Source of the DNA: an uncultured bacterium
Lineage (GTDB): Bacteria; Hydrogenedentota; Hydrogenedentia; Hydrogenedentales; SLHB01
DNA: 6,991 nucleotides
Assembly (NCBI GenBank): GCA_937928585.1
Contig: CALEZK010000190.1
Location: forward strand, 1-6,991
Direction of reading: 5' to 3'
Positions 1 through 4,711 of this stretch are shown here, one piece after another. The stretch's first letter is position 1, and every line of letters starts with the position of its first letter. The notes under the pieces were generated by a model. That model worked only from the letters and a program-made list of their open reading frames with translations, ran no database searches and was not told where the DNA came from. The translations under genes and the position numbers were made by a program.

Positions 1-662
1 GGGATTACGTTCTTGATTAAACTTTTTCGGTGCGGATCGAGACAGTTCACGGGAAACTGAATCGTCTCCCAGTCAAACCCCCCTTCCATCACGGCGATAT
101 GCACTTCCGGATCGACATGACCGGTGAACCCGATGTGCTTGATCTTGCCCTGTTCCTTCGCCTTCAGGGCAACATCGATAACGCCCTTCGTGTAGACCTT
201 GCCCTTGTCATCGGGATCGAAAGTGCCCACCGAGTGGATCTGCCAAAGATCGATCACGTCCACCTGCATGCGCTTCAGGCTGGTCTCGAGTTGTTTCTGC
301 GCGTTCTCCGTGCTGCGCCCCAGCACTTTGGTCATCAGGAACACCTTGTCGCGATATCCATCTTTCATCGCAAGGCCCATGCGCTCTTCGCTGCGCCCCG
401 CCTGGTACTCCCATGCGTTGTCGAAAAAGTTGATGCCTTCGTCCACCGCGGTGCGCATGATCTTGATCGCTTCCGCCTCGGACATCTTCTCGCCGCCGAT
501 ATGCGCGCCGCCAATGCCCAGCAGCGAAACTTCAGCACCCACTTTGCCAAGCCGACGGTACGGAATGCCGTTTACAACTTTCGCGGTCGCGGGTACCGGC
601 AACGCGGCGATTGCGCCGGCTGCCGCAGACATTTTGAGGAATTCGCGCCGTCCGAGCATCAT
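1..662 (-). CDS. Tat-exported aldo/keto reductase, N-terminal part (C-terminus off the left edge)
   Basis: The minus strand is open from ATG at 662 to the window edge, giving about 220 residues. Residues 4-10 read GRREFLK, a twin-arginine signal, followed by an Ala-rich hydrophobic stretch to about residue 28, so the enzyme is probably exported folded by the Tat system. The mature part is a typical aldo/keto reductase TIM barrel. The presumed catalytic tetrad is visible: Asp81 and Tyr86 in DNAWEY, Lys112 in FLMTK and His143 in LWQIHS. Family members reduce aldehydes, ketones or sugars with NAD(P)H; the substrate here cannot be told. AGGAGG at 671-676 lies 8 bases before the first of two adjacent ATGs, which favours 662 over 659. 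Roughly a third of the protein is missing by comparison with usual family length. It is transcribed divergently from another Tat-signal oxidoreductase, suggesting a shared extracytoplasmic role. Family assignment is secure; function is inference. Confidence 0.93.
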   Translation of the reverse strand, partial: MMLGRREFLKMSAAAGAIAALPVPATAKVVNGIPYRRLGKVGAEVSLLGIGGAHIGGEKMSEAEAIKIMRTAVDEGINFFDNAWEYQAGRSEERMGLAMKDGYRDKVFLMTKVLGRSTENAQKQLETSLKRMQVDVIDLWQIHSVGTFDPDDKGKVYTKGVIDVALKAKEQGKIKHIGFTGHVDPEVHIAVMEGGFDWETIQFPVNCLDPHRKSLIKNVI

Positions 663-670
663 GGTAGGGG

Positions 671-676
671 CCTCCT
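671..676 (-). promoter_or_regulatory. Shine-Dalgarno site of the aldo/keto reductase
   Basis: The minus strand reads AGGAGG here, a perfect Shine-Dalgarno core, 8 bases upstream of the ATG at 662 and 11 upstream of the second ATG at 659. It decides the start in favour of 662. Confidence 0.8.
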
Positions 677-722
677 GAAACCGATTCGCGTTACGTTTGT
701 TCCCGCTACGATACTGGACAAG

Positions 723-762
723 GCGGCATCGCGCAAGGCGCGACTCGGCCTTGCTATGCCGC
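723..762. repeat. Interrupted inverted repeat in the divergent intergenic region
   Basis: Two nested perfect arms face each other. The outer pair is GCGGCAT (723-729) with ATGCCGC (756-762), and the inner pair is GCAAGGC (733-739) with GCCTTGC (748-754). The 8-base centre is GCGACTCG. An internal loop of 3 bases on one side and 1 on the other separates the two stems, giving 14 paired bases. It lies between two divergently transcribed genes, so it could be an operator or a folded 5' untranslated RNA of either one. There is no T-tract, so it is not a terminator. Confidence 0.55.
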
Positions 763-775
763 GGGTCAATCGGGT

Positions 776-805
776 TTGGATGGATGGCGTGCACGGGAGT
801 ATAGT
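776..805 (+). promoter_or_regulatory. Possible sigma-70-type promoter for the Tat-signal Gfo/Idh/MocA gene
   Basis: TATAGT at 800-805 matches five of six bases of the -10 consensus. The best upstream hexamer, TTGGAT at 776-781 with an 18-base spacer, matches only three of six at -35. A start near 812 would leave an untranslated leader of about 84 bases containing the hairpin at 813-828. The weak -35 keeps confidence low. Confidence 0.3.
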
Positions 806-812
806 GCTGGTA

Positions 813-828
813 CTCCGCTTGGGCGGAG
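813..828. repeat. Short perfect hairpin in the leader of the Gfo/Idh/MocA gene
   Basis: CTCCGC (813-818) and GCGGAG (823-828) form a perfect 6-bp stem around the loop TTGG. It sits between the possible -10 element at 800-805 and the ribosome binding site at 883-888. No run of T follows on either strand, so it is not an evident terminator; it may be a leader RNA stem or a binding site. Confidence 0.4.
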
Positions 829-882
829 CCAAAACGGGGCTGCTAGGTGTTTTGGTGCACCTGCGCATATCGAGGTCTGGGA

Positions 883-888
883 AGGGAG
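883..888 (+). promoter_or_regulatory. Shine-Dalgarno site fixing the start of the Gfo/Idh/MocA gene
   Basis: AGGGAG lies 7 bases before the ATG at 896. The next in-frame ATG at 905 would be 16 bases away, and the open frame further upstream to 776 has no such site. This places the start at 896, directly ahead of the Tat signal. Confidence 0.7.
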
Positions 889-895
889 TTCATTC

Positions 896-2302
896 ATGAG
901 TGAGATGTCTTTGAGCCGTCGCGCTTTCCTCGCGGCGACGACTACGTCCGCGGTGATGACGTTTACCGGCGCGGCCGCCGCGCCCAACACGGCGAAAGTC
1001 GTTCCGCGAAAAGTGTCGCCGAATGAAAAGTTGAACGTGGCCGCGATCGGCGCGGGCGGCAAGGGCGCCGGCGATATTACGGGATTTCAGAATCTAGGGG
1101 AAAACGTCGTCGCGCTGTGCGACGTGGATTGGGACCGCGCCGCGCGCGTTTTCGGCATTATGCCGAACGTTCCCAAGTACAAGGATTTTCGGAACATGCT
1201 GGAAAAGCACCCGGAGATCGACGCAGTCAACGTTTCGACACCAGACCATATGCATGCGCCCGCGGCGTACATGGCCATGAAAATGGGCAAGCACGTCTAC
1301 GTGCAAAAGCCGTTGACGCATACCGTGGCCGAAGCGCGCCTGTTGACGCTTACGGCGCGCGAGATGGGCGTCGCCACGCAGATGGGCAACCAAGGGCATT
1401 CTGACAATGGCTGCCGCGAACTGTGCGAGATGATTTGGAGCAACGCGATTGGCAATGTGCAGGAAGCCCACGTGTGGACGCATCGGCCAGTCTGGAAGAA
1501 CCAGGGCCGTGGCGAGCCATTCGAGCCGCAGACTCCGCCCGAAGGTCTGGATTGGGACCGTTGGCTGGGGCCTGCGCCGTGGCGTCCTTTCAATAAGGCG
1601 TACGCGCCGCATGATTGGCGCGCCTGGCAGGATTTCGGCGCCGGATCGCTCGGGGATATGGCCTGCCACATCATGGATCCGGTGTACATGTGCCTCAAGC
1701 TTAACGAGCGCCCCTGGTTCACGGTGGAAGTGGTCATGCAAGAAGGCGTGAACAAGGAAACGTTCCCGCTCACTTCGACCATCAAATACCATTTCGCCGC
1801 GGGCGCGGGCATGCCCGAAGTCGATGTCTACTGGTACGACGGGCATTGGCCGGATCCGAAGAACCCCGCCGAGAAAATCTACAATCGCCCGAAGCGCCCA
1901 GCCGGAATTCCGGATACGTGCGTCCTCGGCGATAACGATATGAACGGCTCGTTCCTCATCGGCGAAAACGGCATCATCACGCAGGGCGAGTACGGCGGAA
2001 ACCCGCGCCTTGTGCCGGATGAGAAAATGGCGTCCTACAAGAAGCCCGATCCGACCATCCCACGCATCAAGGATCAGGATCATTTCCTGAATTTCCTTGA
2101 AGCATGCAAAGGCGGCGAGCCGGCCTGTTCAAACTTCGACTACTCCGGACCCTTTACCGAAATGGTGCAGTTCGGAAACCTCGTCGTGAAGTCCGGCAAG
2201 AAACTGCGCTGGGACAACGTGAAGGGCGAAGTCACAAACGTGCGCAACGCCAAGGAAATCGTCAGCAAGGAATACCGCAAGGGCTGGGAATTGCCCTGCT
2301 AG
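896..2302 (+). CDS. Tat-exported Gfo/Idh/MocA-family oxidoreductase
   Basis: A 468-residue protein of the glucose-fructose oxidoreductase/inositol dehydrogenase/MocA family. Residues 7-12 are SRRAFL, a twin-arginine motif, followed by a hydrophobic Ala/Thr-rich segment ending near AAAAP (26-30), so Tat export is likely. A Rossmann fold starts at residue 47 with the glycine-rich loop GAGGKGAG (52-59). The usual catalytic EKP motif appears as QKP (137-139), keeping the lysine but replacing Glu with Gln. The distal GDMACH (253-258) fits the family's conserved Asp/His region. The frame is open upstream to 776, but the ribosome binding site and the signal peptide support 896. At this length it belongs to the long, exported branch abundant in Planctomycetes and related phyla, whose substrates (probably sugars or polyols) are mostly unknown. 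It ends 32 bases before a strong hairpin terminator, so it is probably monocistronic. Confidence 0.93.
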   Translation: MSEMSLSRRAFLAATTTSAVMTFTGAAAAPNTAKVVPRKVSPNEKLNVAAIGAGGKGAGDITGFQNLGENVVALCDVDWDRAARVFGIMPNVPKYKDFRNMLEKHPEIDAVNVSTPDHMHAPAAYMAMKMGKHVYVQKPLTHTVAEARLLTLTAREMGVATQMGNQGHSDNGCRELCEMIWSNAIGNVQEAHVWTHRPVWKNQGRGEPFEPQTPPEGLDWDRWLGPAPWRPFNKAYAPHDWRAWQDFGAGSLGDMACHIMDPVYMCLKLNERPWFTVEVVMQEGVNKETFPLTSTIKYHFAAGAGMPEVDVYWYDGHWPDPKNPAEKIYNRPKRPAGIPDTCVLGDNDMNGSFLIGENGIITQGEYGGNPRLVPDEKMASYKKPDPTIPRIKDQDHFLNFLEACKGGEPACSNFDYSGPFTEMVQFGNLVVKSGKKLRWDNVKGEVTNVRNAKEIVSKEYRKGWELPC

Positions 2303-2334
2303 TTCGCGGTCGATTCAACGATTGTTGAGAAATT

Positions 2335-2367
2335 GCGGGCCCGCGATCACGCGGGCCCGCATTGCTT
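2335..2367 (+). terminator. Strong GC-rich rho-independent-type terminator
   Basis: GCGGGCCCGCG (2335-2345) pairs perfectly with CGCGGGCCCGC (2350-2360) around the 4-base loop ATCA, an 11-bp stem that is almost all G and C. ATTGCTTTT follows, a short interrupted T-tract. It lies 32 bases after the Gfo/Idh/MocA stop codon. The weak U-run means termination may be incomplete. Each arm contains the self-complementary 10-mer GCGGGCCCGC, so alternative pairings are possible. Confidence 0.8.
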
Positions 2368-2407
2368 TTGGCGCCCTGGCGATGACAAAACAGGAGTTTC
2401 CGAAACC

Positions 2408-3382
2408 ATGAAGGCTTGGGTCGTACATGAATACGGTCACTACAAGAATGCGCTGAAATTTGACGAAGCGGATGCGCCGGTATGCGAAGCAGAATCTGCG
2501 GTGCTCGATGTAAAGGCGGCCGGAGTAATGTATGCGGACTTGCTGAACATTTCCGGCAATTATCAAATGAAAGCGCCGTTGCCCTTCGTGCCGGGTAGCG
2601 AAGCGGCAGGTATCGTTCTAAACGCAGGCGCGGACAGCAAGTTCAAGCCGGGCGATCGCGTTGTAACAGTCAATCTCATGGGGGCCTTTGCCGAGCAGAT
2701 GCTCGCAATCGATCAAGTCTCCTTTCGCATACCGGATTCGATGTCATTCGCGGATGCGGCAGCTTTCACGATCAACTATCAGACTTCCTACTTTGCTTTG
2801 GTACACCGCGCAAACCTCAAACCGGGCGAATGGGTCCTCGTGCATGGAGGCGCGGGTGGCGTCGGCACTGCGTCCATACAACTCGCAAAGGCGCTGGGTG
2901 CGCGGGTCATTGCGACCGCCGGCGGCGACGACAAGGTTGCGCTCTGCACAGCCTGCGGCGCAGACCACGCGATAGACTATCGCGCCAACGATTTCGTCGC
3001 CGCGGTCAAACAGATCACCGGCGGCCACGGCGCGGACGTAGTCGTCGACCCTGTCGGCGGGGACGTTTTCGACGCCAGCACGAAATGTATCGCCTTCGAG
3101 GGTCGGATCATTGTGGTCGGCTTTGCCGCCGGGCGCATCCCCACCATTGCGGCGAACCGCATGCTCGTAAAAAACTTCGGCGTGCTAGGCTTGTTCTGGG
3201 GTGCCTACCAGACGCGAGACCCCGCCCTGGTGGCTGGCACGCAGGAGTTGCTGTATCGGATGTATGACGAAAGGAAGATCAAGCCCGTAATCGCCCGGGA
3301 ATATAGTATCGAAGGCCTCCCTGACGCGCTTGAATCCATTGAATCGCGCAACTGTCTGGGTAAACCCGTCTTGGTACGGTGA
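2408..3382 (+). CDS. Zinc-free medium-chain dehydrogenase/reductase, NADPH:quinone oxidoreductase-like
   Basis: A 324-residue cytoplasmic protein of the medium-chain dehydrogenase/reductase superfamily, quinone oxidoreductase branch, which normally reduces quinones or enones with NADPH. The N-terminal GroES-like domain contains PGSEAAG (62-68), where zinc-dependent alcohol dehydrogenases have the GHE motif. The usual zinc-ligand cysteine near residue 40 is absent, so no catalytic zinc is expected. The Rossmann domain carries HGGAGGVG (146-153), the nucleotide-binding loop typical of Qor, and DPVGGDVF (214-221). The C-terminus ends in LGKPVLVR, a usual family ending. The frame is open back to 2333, but AGGAG at 2392-2396 and the typical MKAWVV opening support the ATG at 2408; the 11-base spacing is slightly long. 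The gene follows the terminator by only 47 bases and no promoter is evident there, so read-through may supply some expression. The exact substrate is not predictable. Confidence 0.93.
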   Translation: MKAWVVHEYGHYKNALKFDEADAPVCEAESAVLDVKAAGVMYADLLNISGNYQMKAPLPFVPGSEAAGIVLNAGADSKFKPGDRVVTVNLMGAFAEQMLAIDQVSFRIPDSMSFADAAAFTINYQTSYFALVHRANLKPGEWVLVHGGAGGVGTASIQLAKALGARVIATAGGDDKVALCTACGADHAIDYRANDFVAAVKQITGGHGADVVVDPVGGDVFDASTKCIAFEGRIIVVGFAAGRIPTIAANRMLVKNFGVLGLFWGAYQTRDPALVAGTQELLYRMYDERKIKPVIAREYSIEGLPDALESIESRNCLGKPVLVR

Positions 3383-3483
3383 AGTGGGCATCCATACAGT
3401 GGGAAGTTTGCGAAAATTGAACCGGGCGGCGCTTCGCCTCTGGCCGACTTTGGCTCATTTTTGGCTTTTTCCCGCGACCGGCA

Positions 3484-3498
3484 GGGCATAAAATGCCC
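3484..3498. repeat. Small inverted repeat GGGCAT-AAA-ATGCCC
   Basis: A perfect 6-bp stem with a 3-base loop. It lies 100 bases after the quinone oxidoreductase-like gene. No T-tract follows on the plus strand, so a terminator role is unsupported; it may be chance or a protein-binding site. Confidence 0.3.
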
Positions 3499-3559
3499 CA
3501 GAGCGGCTGTCCGAATATCCGGTCTTCGCTTGATTTAATGGGTCAAGTGTGATATCCGT

Positions 3560-3569
3560 TTGTGCACAA
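3560..3569. repeat. Perfect 10-bp palindrome TTGTGCACAA
   Basis: Perfectly self-complementary, in the non-coding region about 240 bases before lpxA. Symmetric sites of this size are typical of dimeric repressor operators, but no promoter is clearly placed next to it, so its role is a guess. Confidence 0.3.
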
Positions 3570-3591
3570 TCCCAGATTCCCATCCTGATTT

Positions 3592-3607
3592 GCCCTTGAT
3601 ACAGGGC
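3592..3607. repeat. Small hairpin GCCCT-TGATAC-AGGGC
   Basis: A 5-bp perfect stem with a 6-base loop in the gap upstream of lpxA. The loop overlaps the -35-like TTGATA (3596-3601). Short enough to be chance. Confidence 0.25.
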
Positions 3608-3659
3608 TCAATGCATGATCACCTTGCCGTGCCAAGCGCGGAATGTGGAGTGGGAGAGA

Positions 3660-3729
3660 GCCGGGGCGGGTCTTGTAACGCAAGGCCGGGGAAAACGCGG
3701 GTATCGCACGCCGGGAAGCCAGGCCGGGG
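3660..3729. repeat. Cluster of GCCGGG(G) direct repeats upstream of lpxA
   Basis: GCCGGGG occurs at 3660-3666, 3685-3691 and 3723-3729, with the one-mismatch copy GCCGGGA at 3710-3716. The first three copies in order (3660, 3685, 3710) are exactly 25 bases apart and the last is 13 bases further. The intervening sequence is only loosely similar, so this is not a clean tandem repeat. It could be a set of binding sites, or reflect G-rich composition. Confidence 0.35.
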
Positions 3730-3752
3730 CCGGTTGCGGGCATAAACAATCG

Positions 3753-3758
3753 AGAGGA
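3753..3758 (+). promoter_or_regulatory. Shine-Dalgarno-like site not matched to the lpxA ATG
   Basis: AGAGGA is the best ribosome-binding-like site ahead of lpxA but lies 52 bases before its ATG at 3811, whose immediate upstream bases show none. It is followed by an in-frame ATT (3763) and by an out-of-frame TTG (3764) that opens a five-codon frame ending in TAG (3779-3781). It may be chance, a leader peptide site, or a clue to a rare non-AUG start of lpxA. Confidence 0.3.
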
Positions 3759-3765
3759 AAGCATT

Positions 3766-3803
3766 GCTGCGCGGGAATTAGACCCCTTGCGGGGCCGCGC
3801 GGT
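3766..3803 (+). promoter_or_regulatory. Potential RNA stem just upstream of the lpxA start codon
   Basis: GCGCGG (3769-3774) pairs with CCGCGC (3795-3800), extendable to nine pairs with two G-U wobbles (3766-3774 with 3795-3803). A CCCC/GGGG hairpin (3783-3794) stacks inside, leaving GAATTAGA bulged on the 5' side. The structure ends 7 bases before the lpxA ATG and occupies the place where a Shine-Dalgarno site would be expected. Confidence 0.4.
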
Positions 3804-3810
3804 TCACAGC

Positions 3811-4599
3811 ATGAAAATTCACTCAACAGCCATCGTCGACCCGCGGGCCGAACTCGCGGATGACGTTGAAGTGCAGGCTTACTCCATCATAGGTCCGCAC
3901 GTCACGATTGGTGCGGGAACCATCGTCGGACCGCATTGTGTAATCGACGGGCGGTCCGAGATCGGCGAGCGAAATCGATTCTTCTCCGGCGCGCAGATCG
4001 GCGTCTTGTCGCAGGACTTAAAGCACAAGGCCGGACTGGTTGGACGACTCACCATGGGTAACGACAATGTCGTCCGAGAGCACGCCTCGATCAGCGCGAG
4101 CACGCATTCCAGCGAAGCGGACGAAAGCCGCGTCACAAGCATCGGCAGCAATTGTCTAATCATGACGTGCGCGCACGTTGGGCACGATTCGCATCTTGGT
4201 AGTCACGTCATTGTCGCCAATTACGTGGCAATCGCAGGGCATGTGACAGTGGAAGACCGCGCGATTATTGGTGGTCTTGTCGCCGTGCACCAATTTTGCC
4301 GAATAGGAACGCTTGCCATGATTGGCGGCACGACCCGCGTTTGGAACGACGCGCCGCCGTTCATGATCACCGACGGCAACCCCGCGCGCTGCGGAGGGCC
4401 AAATAAGGTCGGCCTTCAGCGCAACGGTTACGACGACGCGGCGCGCAAAAGAATCAAGGCCATGTACAAGATAATGTGGCGTTCGCACCTGAACACCTCG
4501 CAGGCGCTTGAACGTATTGACAAAGAAGTTGCTGATGCGCCTGAGAAACACCGGTTTGTCGAGTTTGTAAAGACCAGCACGCGAGGAATAACACGATAG
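3811..4599 (+). CDS. lpxA: Acyl-[ACP]--UDP-N-acetylglucosamine O-acyltransferase LpxA
   Basis: LpxA is a cytoplasmic homotrimer that transfers an (R)-3-hydroxyacyl chain from acyl carrier protein to UDP-GlcNAc, the first step of lipid A synthesis. This protein has 262 residues, the same as E. coli LpxA. Residues 1 to about 190 show the hexapeptide pattern of a left-handed beta-helix (IVDPRAEL, VTIGAGTIVG, AIIGGLVAVHQF); the rest is the helical C-terminus ending in STRGITR. Aligned by eye to the E. coli protein, His122, His125 (catalytic base), His144, His160 and Arg204 are conserved, as is SQDLK around Asp69 (E. coli Asp74). Gly173, the acyl-length ruler position, is also Gly, as in the C14-using E. 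coli enzyme. MKIHSTAIVD is the family's usual opening, supporting the ATG at 3811 over TTG 3787, although neither has a clear ribosome binding site. No lpxC, lpxD or fabZ is adjacent. Confidence 0.97.
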   Translation: MKIHSTAIVDPRAELADDVEVQAYSIIGPHVTIGAGTIVGPHCVIDGRSEIGERNRFFSGAQIGVLSQDLKHKAGLVGRLTMGNDNVVREHASISASTHSSEADESRVTSIGSNCLIMTCAHVGHDSHLGSHVIVANYVAIAGHVTVEDRAIIGGLVAVHQFCRIGTLAMIGGTTRVWNDAPPFMITDGNPARCGGPNKVGLQRNGYDDAARKRIKAMYKIMWRSHLNTSQALERIDKEVADAPEKHRFVEFVKTSTRGITR

Positions 4600-4644
4600 C
4601 CTGCGACCGGCAATGCGACGGGCGTATGGCGCTTTGACCCTGTA

Positions 4645-4673
4645 CTGACACGATTACCCGAGTCGCGTATTAT
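4645..4673 (+). promoter_or_regulatory. Near-consensus sigma-70-type promoter between lpxA and the GnnA-like gene
   Basis: CTGACA (4645-4650) matches five of six bases of the -35 consensus and TATTAT (4668-4673) matches five of six of the -10 consensus, with an optimal 17-base spacer. The expected transcription start near 4680 leaves about 32 bases before the ATG at 4712. The -10 lies inside a perfect 11-base palindrome, CGTAT-T-ATACG (4666-4676). It would drive the dehydrogenase, lpxB and polA independently of lpxA. Confidence 0.65.
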
Positions 4674-4711
4674 ACGTTCACTCCTTATCAAGGCCTTTCG
4701 GAAACCAATCC

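Larger units (their letters stand above)
3383..3810. other. 428-base region without a credible gene, upstream of lpxA
   Basis: Short open frames here (for example 3615-3863 plus and 3608-3826 minus) have skewed composition and look like no known protein. Visible structure includes a weak GGCG/CGCC hairpin (3428-3438) followed at some distance by T-runs (3458-3462, 3466-3470), perhaps a poor terminator for the preceding gene. There is a GGGCAT/ATGCCC hairpin (3484-3498), the palindrome TTGTGCACAA (3560-3569) and a GCCCT/AGGGC hairpin (3592-3607). The stretch 3660-3740 is G-rich with repeated GCCGGGG, and a stem lies just before lpxA. TTGATA at 3596-3601 resembles a -35 element, but no acceptable -10 follows it. 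The region probably holds the lpxA promoter and leader, though I cannot place the promoter. Confidence 0.6.

Noticed and set aside
30..899. Plus-strand open frame of 289 codons opposite the aldo/keto reductase
   Set aside because: It is antisense to a clear aldo/keto reductase with Tat signal, catalytic tetrad and perfect ribosome binding site, and its translation resembles no protein family; open antisense frames are common in G+C-rich DNA.
1094..2083. Minus-strand open frame of 329 codons inside the exported Gfo/Idh/MocA gene
   Set aside because: It is fully antisense to a gene with clear family motifs. The translation is rich in Arg, His and Val as expected for a shadow frame, with no recognisable domain.
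2362..2390. Possible promoter for the quinone oxidoreductase-like gene between the terminator and its ATG
   Set aside because: The best pair (TTGCTT, 17 bases, ACAAAA) is poor at both hexamers; expression may depend on read-through or an unrecognised promoter.
3428..3470. Possible terminator after the quinone oxidoreductase-like gene
   Set aside because: The GGCG/CGCC stem has only 4 bp and the T-runs begin about 20 bases after it, so it does not form a convincing intrinsic terminator.
3596..3624. Possible lpxA promoter with -35 TTGATA
   Set aside because: The -35-like hexamer matches five of six, but no hexamer at 15-18 bases spacing resembles a -10 element.
3608..3863. Short overlapping open frames on both strands before lpxA, as a possible small protein gene
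   Set aside because: Compositions are skewed (Gly/Arg on plus, Pro/Cys on minus), no ribosome binding site precedes them, and the plus frame runs out of frame into lpxA.
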